Below, one piece after another: positions 40,348-48,610 of a stretch of 64,000 bases of DNA. The stretch covers positions 1-64,000 of the forward strand of contig DATMNI010000063.1 in assembly GCA_035570275.1 (NCBI GenBank). The letters are read 5' to 3'. The DNA is from DATMNI01 sp035570275. GTDB lineage: Bacteria > Acidobacteriota > Terriglobia > Bryobacterales > Bryobacteraceae. The stretch's first letter is position 1. Every line of letters begins with the position of its first letter. A program made the translations under genes and the position numbers. The notes beneath the pieces were generated by a model. It saw only the letters and a list, made by a program, of their open reading frames with translations. It made no database searches and had not been told where the DNA came from.

Positions 40348-43300
40348 ATGCACCTGAAAGTCGCTTCACTCCTGGTGTTTCTTTCGGCTTCGGCATTCCC
40401 GCAAGCTGCCGGCGGTTTAGCGGCGATCTCTGGCGTCGTCCGGGATGCCACCGGCTCGTCCGTCCCCAACGCCAAGGTTGTGGTTTCGAACGAAACCAAC
40501 GGCGTCACCCGAAACCTAACCACGAACGAAGCGGGGCTGTTCACGGCCCCGGCATTAGTCCCGGCCGCCGGCTACAGAGTCTCGTTGACGGCCGCTGGCT
40601 TCGCGGCGTACGAAGCCAAAGACATGGTTCTCAGCGTGGGTCAAAATCTTGACCTGAACATCCGGCTGAGCGTGGAACAGGCTAATACCCAGGTGGAAGT
40701 AACCGGTACGGCTCCGCTGGTGGAAGACACCAAGACCGACCTCTCCCAGGTAGTGGATTCGCGGCAGATTATGGAACTGCCGATCAACGGCCGCCGCGTC
40801 GATTCCTTCGTGCTTCTCACCCCGGGCGTAACCGACGATGGCACCTTCGGCCTGCTGACTTTCCGCGGCGTGGCGGGCCACAATTCCTTTCTGATCGACG
40901 GCAATGACGCCACCGAGCAGTTCTACAACGAAAACGCCGGCCGGACCCGCATCGCCTCGCAGATCTCGGCCGATGCCGTGGAAGAATTCCAGGTGGTTTC
41001 GGTCAACTATTCGGCCGAGTACGGCCGCGCCATGGGCGGCGTGGTCAACACGGTTACCAAGAGCGGCAGCAACGCCCTTCACGGCACGGCCTATTGGTTC
41101 TTCCGCAACCGCACGCTCAACGCGCGCGACCCGTTTGCCGCTTTCAACCCGCATGAGTACCGCCACCAGACAGGCGCCACCATCGGCGGGCCCATCAAGA
41201 AGGGCAAGCTGTTCTATCTGGTGAATGTGGACGTCACACGCCGCAATTTTCCGATGGTGGACAGTCTGAACGTGCCGGCGGCCGTGAATGCGGCCACCCA
41301 GACCTTCATCGGCTGCGGCGTGGCCAGCGGCGGGCAACCGGCCGCGACGCCGGCGCAATGCGCCGCCATCAATCAACTCCTGCCGCGTTTCTACGGGCTG
41401 ATCCCGCGCACGCTGGCCCAGGAGCTTTACTTCGGCAAGCTGGACTACCACCTGTCGGAGCACAACAGCTTCAGCGCCAGCCTCAACTACCTGCACTCGG
41501 TTTCGCCCAACGGAATCCAGACGGGCGCCACATCCACCAGCGGTTCGGCGATCAACAGCAACGGCGACGATGCGGTTCGCGTGCGCAACGGCAGGTTCAC
41601 CTGGACGGCGATTCCGAAATCCAACTTCGTGAATGAGTTTCGCTGGGGCTGGTCTACCGACCGGCAGGGCGACACCTTCGACCAGAGCGAATTGGGCCAA
41701 GGCCTGGGGTTTCTCCAAGTCTCGATCAACGGCGCCACCATGGGGCCGGCCAATTATCTGCCCCGTGTGGAGCCCAGCGAGCAGCGCTTCCAATTCGTGG
41801 ACAACGCGTCCTGGACCAAGGGCAAACACATTGTGAAATTCGGCGCCGATATCGCCAGCACCGAGGACTACAGCTATTTCATCAGTAACTACTACGGCGG
41901 CTACACCTACCAGACGGTGAATGCGTTCGCGCTGGACTACAGCGGGAATTCGACTGGCGCCAAGAACTGGCAGCGCTATGTGCAGACCTTCGGCCAGCCG
42001 GTGGTGGATGCCACCATTAAGGATTACGGTTTCTATCTGGAGGACCAGTGGCGCGCCACACCCAGGCTCACGGTCAACGCCGGCCTGCGGTACGAGTATG
42101 CCCAGCTTCCGCAGCCCGCCATCATCAATCGGGATTATCCGCAGACCGGGCACATCCCCACCGGCAATCTGAACCTGGGGCCCCGCCTGGGCCTCGCCTA
42201 CCGGCTGGATGACAACACGGTCCTGCGGGCAGGTTATGGCATGTTCCACGCGCGCTTCATCGGGTCCCTGATCGACAATTTGTACTCGGGAAACGGGGTG
42301 TTCCAGACGGCGATCACGCTGAACAACACCAGCGCGCCGCAGGTGGCCGCCGGTCCGGTCTTCCCCAATGTGCTGGCCGCGGCGCCCACCGGCGCCAGCA
42401 TCTCCGCCTCCAGCATCCAGTTCATGGACCCGCACTCCCGCACGCCCTATTCGGAGCAGGCCACCTTCGCGGTGGAGCGCCAATTGGGCCGCGATCTGGC
42501 GCTGACCGCTTCCTACATCTGGAGCCGCGGCGTGCAGCTTATGGCGGTGCGCGACCTCAACCTGCCGCCGCTCAGTTCCACCAACTTCACCTACTCGATT
42601 GTGGACGCGAACGGCAGCCCCACCGGCAGCTACACCACCCCGATGTATCTCGGCGCCACGCGGCCGGACGCGCGTTATGGGGCCATCTACCAGGATGAAA
42701 ACGGCGTCAACAGCTACTACAACGCCCTGGCCATCCAGGCGCGCAAGCGCTTCTCGCACGGCTTCTGGGCCGACGTTTCCTATACGTGGGCGCATGAAAT
42801 CGACGATGGCCAAAGCAATGGCTCGGGAGCGCTGTTCTTCAACAGCGCCAACAACTGGCTTTACAATGGCAACTACAAGGCCGACAAAGGAAGCGGGGCG
42901 CTGGATCAGCGGCACCGTCTGGCGATCTCGTGGATCTGGCAGCCCACCATCACCCACCGTTCCGGGGCGTTTTTCAAGTACGTGGTGAACAACTGGCAGC
43001 TTTCGAGCAGTACCTTCATGTACAGCGGCCGGCCGACTACGCTCACGGTGCGCGTCACGGACACGCCAGTGACCGGGATGTTCTCCAATTTCAACCTGGA
43101 TGGCTCGGGCCTGAACGGCCGTGCGCCGTTCCTGCCCATCGACAGCTTCTATACGCCGCAGCGTTATAAGAGCGACGCGCGCATCAGCAAAATCATCCCC
43201 TTCGGCGAAAAGACCCGGCTGCTGCTGAACTTCGAAGTGTTTAACATCAGCAACAGTTGGGCAGCCACGGGCTTCACCAGCAGCCAGGCCTATTCGGAAG

Positions 43301-43416
43301 CTAAGGGCGTGATCACGGCCACGCCGCAGAACATCGGCATCCCCGGCTCCGATGGCGGCTTCCCCGACGGCACGCAGGCGCGGCGGGCCCAAGTGGGCGC
43401 CAGGTTGGTCTGGTAA
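40348..43416 (+). CDS. TonB-dependent receptor-like protein, paralog 1 of a tandem pair
   Basis: A 1022-residue outer-membrane receptor. Signal peptide MHLKVASLLVFLSASAFPQA, CarboxypepD_reg domain (about 25-105, ISGVVRDATGSSVPNAKVVV), a plug with IMELPINGRRVDSFVLLTP and FLIDGNDATEQFYNENAGRT, then the barrel, ending GARLVW. It is closely similar to the next gene over the plug (for example LPINGRRVDSFVLLTPxVT, NENAGRTRI, GRAMGGVxNTVTxSG, YWFFRNRTL), so the two arose by tandem duplication. The start is the ATG with GGAGG 6 nt upstream; the open frame extends 150 nt further but without a signal. Ligand unknown. It has its own leader and may be expressed independently of the paralog. Confidence 0.9.
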   Translation: MHLKVASLLVFLSASAFPQAAGGLAAISGVVRDATGSSVPNAKVVVSNETNGVTRNLTTNEAGLFTAPALVPAAGYRVSLTAAGFAAYEAKDMVLSVGQNLDLNIRLSVEQANTQVEVTGTAPLVEDTKTDLSQVVDSRQIMELPINGRRVDSFVLLTPGVTDDGTFGLLTFRGVAGHNSFLIDGNDATEQFYNENAGRTRIASQISADAVEEFQVVSVNYSAEYGRAMGGVVNTVTKSGSNALHGTAYWFFRNRTLNARDPFAAFNPHEYRHQTGATIGGPIKKGKLFYLVNVDVTRRNFPMVDSLNVPAAVNAATQTFIGCGVASGGQPAATPAQCAAINQLLPRFYGLIPRTLAQELYFGKLDYHLSEHNSFSASLNYLHSVSPNGIQTGATSTSGSAINSNGDDAVRVRNGRFTWTAIPKSNFVNEFRWGWSTDRQGDTFDQSELGQGLGFLQVSINGATMGPANYLPRVEPSEQRFQFVDNASWTKGKHIVKFGADIASTEDYSYFISNYYGGYTYQTVNAFALDYSGNSTGAKNWQRYVQTFGQPVVDATIKDYGFYLEDQWRATPRLTVNAGLRYEYAQLPQPAIINRDYPQTGHIPTGNLNLGPRLGLAYRLDDNTVLRAGYGMFHARFIGSLIDNLYSGNGVFQTAITLNNTSAPQVAAGPVFPNVLAAAPTGASISASSIQFMDPHSRTPYSEQATFAVERQLGRDLALTASYIWSRGVQLMAVRDLNLPPLSSTNFTYSIVDANGSPTGSYTTPMYLGATRPDARYGAIYQDENGVNSYYNALAIQARKRFSHGFWADVSYTWAHEIDDGQSNGSGALFFNSANNWLYNGNYKADKGSGALDQRHRLAISWIWQPTITHRSGAFFKYVVNNWQLSSSTFMYSGRPTTLTVRVTDTPVTGMFSNFNLDGSGLNGRAPFLPIDSFYTPQRYKSDARISKIIPFGEKTRLLLNFEVFNISNSWAATGFTSSQAYSEAKGVITATPQNIGIPGSDGGFPDGTQARRAQVGARLVW

Positions 43417-43428
43417 CGCGGCCGGGGC

Positions 43429-43500
43429 GCCAGGTAGAAGGCGCCAGGTAGAAGGCAGAAGGTACAAGGCAAAAGTCAGGAGACAGGAGTCAGGAGACAG
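43429..43500. repeat. GAAGGC-type direct repeats (family D), copy 1
   Basis: Repeated GCCAGGTAGAAGGC, AGAAGGCAGAAGG and CAGGAGACAGGAGTCAGGAGACAG in the spacer between the tandem receptor genes. A related run is at 46753-46815, after the second receptor. Confidence 0.7.
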
Positions 43501-43663
43501 AATGAAAACCGGCGTCCGCGCGCGGGCCTTCTGACTTCTGCCTGCCACCGCAGGTTGCCGCTCGTATTAACCTTTTTCACTCCCTTAATCATCGAAGTGA
43601 AATAGGATTTCTGTTATCCTTGAGGGCATAGGGGCTTGACAGTTTTTAGCGAGGTAAGAGTCT

Positions 43664-46600
43664 ATGAAGAAAACAATAGCCGTAGTTGTGTTTTCACTCG
43701 CGTGTGCCGCGAGTTCATTCGCCCAGGCGGTGGCCGGCTTAGGGGCGGTTGCCGGCACCGTCCGTGACGCGTCCGGCGCCGTCGTTCCCGGCGCCACCGT
43801 CGTCGTTTCCAACGAGGGCAAGGGCATCAAACGCAACTTGCAGACCACCGACGCCGGTGTCTTCTCGGCAGCCGCGTTGACGCCGGCGGATGGCTATAGC
43901 GTCACCGTGAGCAAACAAGGTTTCGACCAATGGGAAATCAAGGCGTTTGCGGTCACGGTTGGCCAGACCGTGGATTTCAAGATCACCATGCAGATTGGGT
44001 CCGCCACCACGAAAGTCGACGTCACCGCCGAAGCACCGATGGTGGAAGACACCAAGAGCGGCGTTACCTCAACCGTAGGGCATGACCAGATTGAGAACCT
44101 GCCGATCAACGGCCGGCGCGTGGACTCGTTCGTGCTTCTGACCCCCGCCGTAACCAACGATGGCGAGTTCGGCCTCATCTCCTTCCGCGGCATCGCCATG
44201 GGCAACTCGTTCCTGACCGATGGCAACGACACTACCGAGAGTTTTTACAACGAAAACGCCGGCCGCACGCGCATCGGCAGCCAGATTTCGCAGGACGCGG
44301 TGCAGGAATTCCAGGTGCTTTCCAACGGCTTCTCGGCGGAGTTCGGCCGGGCCATGGGCGGCGTGATCAACACGGTCACCAGGAGCGGCCAGAACGATAC
44401 TCACGGCACCGGCTACTGGTTTTTCCGCAACCGCACGCTGGAGGCCACCGACCGCTACGCCAATGGTTACAACCTGCCGGAATGGCGGCATACCGCGGGC
44501 GGGTCGTTGGGCGGCGCGCTGAAGAAGGACAAGCTCTTCTACTTTGTGAATTTCGATTTCACCGACCGCAGTTTCCCGGCCCTGAACCGCATCGTCAACA
44601 GTTCGCTCTCCGATGCCACCGGCAACTTCATTCCGGCATCGAACTGCGCCATTGGCGGAACCACGGGCGCCACGGCCGGGCAGTGCACCGCCGCCATCAA
44701 TTTCATCCAGCAGCAGATGAACGTGCTGGTGCCCCGAACTTACAAGCAGGACGAGGGTTTTGCCAAGCTGGACTGGCACGCCAACGACCGCAATACCATC
44801 AGCGTCGATATGAACGTGATGCACTGGCGCTCGCCGCACGGCATCCAGACCCAGGCCGTGCTCACCGGCGGCGCCGCCCTCGGCAACAACGGCAATTCCA
44901 CCGTGGAAGACCGCTACGGCAAGGCATCCTGGACCGCGGTGGCGACTCCCAATTCGGTCAACGAATTGCGCTTCGGCTGGTTTAAGGACCGTCTCTCCGA
45001 TCCCGGCGCTTCCGATCTTTTCCCGGCGGCGACCGGACCAACCTATATCACGGTTGCCGGCTCCACCGTGGGCGCCGCGCAGGCTTACCCACGCACCTAT
45101 CCCAGCGAAAACCGCTACCAGATTGTGGAGAACTATAGCTGGACCCACGGGGCGCACTCGGCCAAATTCGGCGTCGACTACCAAACCACGCAGGACTGGA
45201 TGAACCAACTCTTCAACGAGTTCGGCGGCTACAGCTACTCAAACCTCACCAACTTTGCCCGGGACTTCAGCGGCAACACCACTGGCGTCAAGAGCTACTC
45301 CACCTTCACCCAGCAATTCGGAAATCCCATCCAGAACATCCGCACCAGCGACATCAACTTCTACGCGCAGGATACCTGGAAGCTTAACAAGCACCTGACT
45401 TTCAACTACGGTATCCGGTACGAGAAGACCTGGGTTCCGCAGCCCACTATTACCAATCCGGATTGGCCGCAGACGGGCCACATCCCCTCTCCCAACAAGG
45501 ATTTCGCCCCGCGCGCCAGTCTGTCCTATGGGTTCAACGACCGCACCGTGGTCCGGGTTGGCTACGGCATCTTCTATGCCCGCCTGCACGGCAACATGCT
45601 GGACACCCTTTTCCTGGGCAATGGCAAGTATCAGACGGCCATTGCGCTCAACAATACCCAGGCCGGCGCGCCGGTTTTCAACGGCGTCCTCGCCAGCGCG
45701 ACCGGTCTGCCCACCGGCGCAGTGTCGCTGAACGTGGCCGATCCGAACTTCCATGCCCCGTACACCCAGCAGGGCACTCTGGCCATCGACCACCAGTTGA
45801 CTCGCGACCTGGCGATTACCGTGAGCTACATCTGGACCCGCGGCATCGGTCTCTACGTCCAACGCGACCTGAATCTCGGCCCCGCCACCTCGCAGGCTTA
45901 TACGTACATCATTCAGGATGCCTCCGGCGCCAACGTGGGGACCTACACCACGCCGGTGTTTACCTTGCAAAACAAAGTGGATCCCCGCTACAGCAAGGTC
46001 CTGTCCATCGAAAACGGCGGCCAGTCCTGGTACAACGCCCTGGCGGTCCAGGTGATGAAGCGCATGTCGCACGGGCTGAGCGCGCAGTTGAACTACACCT
46101 GGTCTCACGCCATCGACGATGGCAACGAAGAGGGCGCCAGCTACAACATCTCGAACACGTTCCTCAACTCCACGTTCAATGGCAACTATGCTCTCGACAA
46201 AGGCACCTCGTCGCTCGACCAGCGTCATCGTGTGTCCATCAACTGGCTCTGGCAGCCCACGTTGACCACCAGCACCTCGGCCTTTGCCAGGTACTTCGTG
46301 AACGGCTGGGAACTTTCAGCCATCACTACACTGGCTTCCGCTCACCCGGTGTCGGCCACTGTCAACTCCGCCAGCACCTCGCTGGGCGCCGAGTTCGCGG
46401 GCATTCAGTTAGCCAACAGCACTCTGAACGGCTCCGGGGGCTGGAACCGGGTGCCTTTCTTTCCGGTGGGCAGCCTCAATGTCGATCAGATCTACAACGT
46501 GGATGCCCGCATTACCCGCAAGCTTCCGATATCGGAACGCGTGAAAGCCAACCTGTCGTTTGAAGCCTTCAACGCGTTCAATACGATTCACAACACCGGC

Positions 46601-46753
46601 GTCCAGACCGCCGCCTACAACGTTTCCGGCAACATTCTGAAGCCACAACTCACCAACGGCGTGTCGTTGCTCGACACCGGCAACGCTTCCCAGGGCTTCC
46701 CCGACGGCACCAACGCGCGCCGCATGCAGGTGTCTTTGCGCTTCGTTTTCTAG
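43664..46753 (+). CDS. TonB-dependent receptor-like protein, paralog 2 of a tandem pair
   Basis: A 1029-residue outer-membrane receptor, the tandem paralog of the preceding gene. Signal peptide MKKTIAVVVFSLACAASSFA, a CarboxypepD_reg domain (VAGTVRDASGAVVPGATVVV), a plug with IENLPINGRRVDSFVLLTPA and FLTDGNDTTESFYNENAGRT, a large barrel ending VSLRFVF. A GAGG ribosome-binding site lies 9 nt before the ATG. Its transcript is closed by a clear intrinsic terminator at 46818-46846, and the gene is preceded by repeats. Differences from the paralog are concentrated after the plug, as expected if ligand specificity has diverged. Confidence 0.9.
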   Translation: MKKTIAVVVFSLACAASSFAQAVAGLGAVAGTVRDASGAVVPGATVVVSNEGKGIKRNLQTTDAGVFSAAALTPADGYSVTVSKQGFDQWEIKAFAVTVGQTVDFKITMQIGSATTKVDVTAEAPMVEDTKSGVTSTVGHDQIENLPINGRRVDSFVLLTPAVTNDGEFGLISFRGIAMGNSFLTDGNDTTESFYNENAGRTRIGSQISQDAVQEFQVLSNGFSAEFGRAMGGVINTVTRSGQNDTHGTGYWFFRNRTLEATDRYANGYNLPEWRHTAGGSLGGALKKDKLFYFVNFDFTDRSFPALNRIVNSSLSDATGNFIPASNCAIGGTTGATAGQCTAAINFIQQQMNVLVPRTYKQDEGFAKLDWHANDRNTISVDMNVMHWRSPHGIQTQAVLTGGAALGNNGNSTVEDRYGKASWTAVATPNSVNELRFGWFKDRLSDPGASDLFPAATGPTYITVAGSTVGAAQAYPRTYPSENRYQIVENYSWTHGAHSAKFGVDYQTTQDWMNQLFNEFGGYSYSNLTNFARDFSGNTTGVKSYSTFTQQFGNPIQNIRTSDINFYAQDTWKLNKHLTFNYGIRYEKTWVPQPTITNPDWPQTGHIPSPNKDFAPRASLSYGFNDRTVVRVGYGIFYARLHGNMLDTLFLGNGKYQTAIALNNTQAGAPVFNGVLASATGLPTGAVSLNVADPNFHAPYTQQGTLAIDHQLTRDLAITVSYIWTRGIGLYVQRDLNLGPATSQAYTYIIQDASGANVGTYTTPVFTLQNKVDPRYSKVLSIENGGQSWYNALAVQVMKRMSHGLSAQLNYTWSHAIDDGNEEGASYNISNTFLNSTFNGNYALDKGTSSLDQRHRVSINWLWQPTLTTSTSAFARYFVNGWELSAITTLASAHPVSATVNSASTSLGAEFAGIQLANSTLNGSGGWNRVPFFPVGSLNVDQIYNVDARITRKLPISERVKANLSFEAFNAFNTIHNTGVQTAAYNVSGNILKPQLTNGVSLLDTGNASQGFPDGTNARRMQVSLRFVF

Positions 46754-46815
46754 AAGGAAGAAGGAACGGCGAGGCAGAAGGCCGAAGGCAGAAGTCAGAA
46801 GGCAGAAGGCAGAAT
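46753..46815. repeat. GAAGGC-type direct repeats (family D), copy 2
   Basis: AGAAGGAAGAAGG, GGCAGAAGGCCGAAGGCAGAAG and AGAAGGCAGAAGGCAGAA follow the receptor stop codon immediately and precede the terminator. Confidence 0.7.
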
Positions 46816-46817
46816 TG

Positions 46818-46846
46818 GGGCAGGCTGAAAAAGCCTGCCCTTTTTT
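46818..46846 (+). terminator. Rho-independent terminator
   Basis: GGGCAGGCT-GAAAA-AGCCTGCCC followed by TTTTTT. A perfect 9-bp stem with a U tract, ending the receptor transcript. The remainder up to 47058 shows nothing recognisable. Confidence 0.92.
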
Positions 46847-47046
46847 GTGTTTTGCGCCGAACCAGCGCAACTCCTTCAGGCAGCATCCTGCGTATGGATT
46901 CGGAAACCGTTCGAGTTCATTCTCAAATCATCGGGCAGTCCCAAGCCCGCTGGTCATGACCGAACAGGAGAATTACAAGGTCGCCTGGAATCATCCGGGA
47001 TTGGTGAGATTGGCGATGAAAGAGCGCCAGGGGTGACACGGCCGGT

Positions 47047-47052
47047 TACGAT
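47047..47052 (+). promoter_or_regulatory. -10-like box, possible leaderless start
   Basis: TACGAT ends 6 nt before the ATG at 47059. Confidence 0.35.
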
Positions 47053-47058
47053 GGAGAT

Positions 47059-48501
47059 ATGCTCGCTTCGGACATCGCGGACATTGAGCGGCTTGTCAAC
47101 CGCCTGAGGGCGCGGCTCGCGAGCGCAGAAAGTAGACGCGTCCCACGAAAGTTTGAGACAGGACGGGACGAAGGCGAAACCGGCGGGAACAGGCAGGCGC
47201 GAAGAAACCGTTCAAGTTCCAGAGTCGCAGGCATTTTGCGAGCGGGTTTGGCGCTCACCATATCGGCGTTTGGACAGTCGCTGGTCGAGCCCGAGCGCGT
47301 CGCCGCCATGCGGCAGGCCTTCGAGGCAGCGGTATCGGCGCCGCGACTGCGCTGCCAGATCAGCCCCGTGCGTCCTGCGCTGAGCTTCGGTTTCCGCTTC
47401 CAGAATGGCTACACGATCGATACTCCACTTGCCCAGTTTCTCGGATCGGGACATGGCCTGACCGTTCACACTCGGGTGACGGCGGAGGGGCGGGAGCCCG
47501 TCTACCTGACCCAGACCGAAGCGCTGCCCGCGGTACCCGAGACCAAACTCGAGGTGGAAACCGCTGGAACCTTCGTGGTAGGTGAGGGCAAATACGGTCT
47601 GGAAGTGCTGGTTGAAGACGACCTGCACCGCTTCTGCCGCGGAGCGTGGCAGATTCAGGCCCGGCGCACGGGCAGCGAACGGCAATTGAAGCCCACGACA
47701 CCGCCCGGAGCGGTGGAGGAGCTTTCGGCGGGCGGCCCGCTGTTACCGGACCCGAAATCCCCCAGGCTGGATTTCTCATCAAAAAGGATCGCCAGGCTCA
47801 CCATCCTGGTACATGCCGCTCCACTGTCGCCGAATCTCTCCCAGTTGCAGCCCACTGACGTTCAGCGCCTGGTGGATTCGCTCTCCTCCTTGCTCAGAGA
47901 GTTGCCAGCCCAAAAAACGCGGCTGATCGCATTCAACCTCGACCAGCGAGCCGTCATCTTCCGCACGGAGGGATTTGAAGCGAACCAGATGGACGAGTTG
48001 ACGGCGGCGCTCAACCATTTGGAATTGGGGCTGGTGGATTACCGAACCCTGCGGGAGCGCCCGGAGCCCATCGACCTGCTGCTCGGGTTAGTGCAGGCTG
48101 AACTGCGGGACCCGAAGCCGCCGGACGCATTGATTGTGCTGGGCCCGCGGACGCGAATGCTGGACGATGTTCCGGCGGTTGCGGTGGGCAAGCGCCCGGC
48201 GGTAGGTCCGCCGATTTTTGGCCTGCAATACCGGTTCAATCGTCCGCTTGTACCCGGCCAGGGACCGTATTCCGGGGGAAGCCTCGGCCCCGTTCCATCG
48301 AGGCCTGGTCCCCTGAGGGCTGGGGGTGAGCGCTTACCAGGTAAGCTGCAGCCGCCGGCGGCAGTGGATACGATCGAGCGGTTGGTGAGCCGCCTGAAAG
48401 GGCAGACGATTCCCATACGGACTCCGCACGATCTCGCCGACGCCATCCAGATTATGAATTCCCGGATCCTCATTGTAAACTCTATCCCACCCAGAAATTA
48501 A
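47059..48501 (+). CDS. VWFA-related-domain-like protein of unknown function
   Basis: A 480-residue protein that I do not assign with certainty. The first ~55 residues are charged (DIADIERLVNRLRARLASAE, then Arg-rich). A hydrophobic stretch follows (VAGILRAGLALTISAFGQ), which could be a late signal or membrane anchor. A beta-rich domain (about 75-215) contains LSFGFRFQNGYTIDTPLAQF and VYLTQTEALPAVPETKLE. A second domain (about 230-370) has a Rossmann/VWFA-like order: strand IARLTILVHAAPLSP, helix DVQRLVDSLSSLLREL, strand TRLIAFNLDQRAVIF, and DALIVLGPRTRM. No MIDAS Asp-x-Ser-x-Ser is seen. The C-terminus is Pro/Gly-rich, then RLVSRLKGQTIPIRTPHDLA. It is flanked by receptors on the same strand, so it could be an associated periplasmic protein. 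Confidence 0.6.
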   Translation: MLASDIADIERLVNRLRARLASAESRRVPRKFETGRDEGETGGNRQARRNRSSSRVAGILRAGLALTISAFGQSLVEPERVAAMRQAFEAAVSAPRLRCQISPVRPALSFGFRFQNGYTIDTPLAQFLGSGHGLTVHTRVTAEGREPVYLTQTEALPAVPETKLEVETAGTFVVGEGKYGLEVLVEDDLHRFCRGAWQIQARRTGSERQLKPTTPPGAVEELSAGGPLLPDPKSPRLDFSSKRIARLTILVHAAPLSPNLSQLQPTDVQRLVDSLSSLLRELPAQKTRLIAFNLDQRAVIFRTEGFEANQMDELTAALNHLELGLVDYRTLRERPEPIDLLLGLVQAELRDPKPPDALIVLGPRTRMLDDVPAVAVGKRPAVGPPIFGLQYRFNRPLVPGQGPYSGGSLGPVPSRPGPLRAGGERLPGKLQPPAAVDTIERLVSRLKGQTIPIRTPHDLADAIQIMNSRILIVNSIPPRN

Positions 48502-48527
48502 ATCTATCCAAATCTATCCCGTTACCA

Positions 48528-48556
48528 TTGACGCCCTCCTCCGGCGTGGCTAAGAT
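48528..48556 (+). promoter_or_regulatory. Sigma70-type promoter of the third receptor in this group
   Basis: TTGACG (48528-48533), 17 bp, TAAGAT (48551-48556). It is followed by a leader of about 48 nt to the ATG at 48611, with AGAGGTG as ribosome-binding site. Confidence 0.5.
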
Positions 48557-48610
48557 AAGACCCATACTGACCGGGGTTCCTTGGTAATTCTTGTACGTTT
48601 AGAGGTGCAT

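Noticed and set aside
40555..43548. A very long minus-strand open frame (about 1000 codons) antisense to the receptor at 40348-43416, and similar long antisense frames opposite 26293-27834, 35893-39309 and 50831-52582.
   Set aside because: These arise because strongly G/C-ending codons suppress stops on the opposite strand. The predicted proteins are rich in Arg, His, Gly and Val without domain patterns and have no start signals, whereas the sense strand carries clear families.
43636..43641. TTGACA just before the receptor at 43664 as its -35 box.
   Set aside because: A -10 at the right distance would fall on the ribosome-binding site and start codon, leaving no room for the leader.
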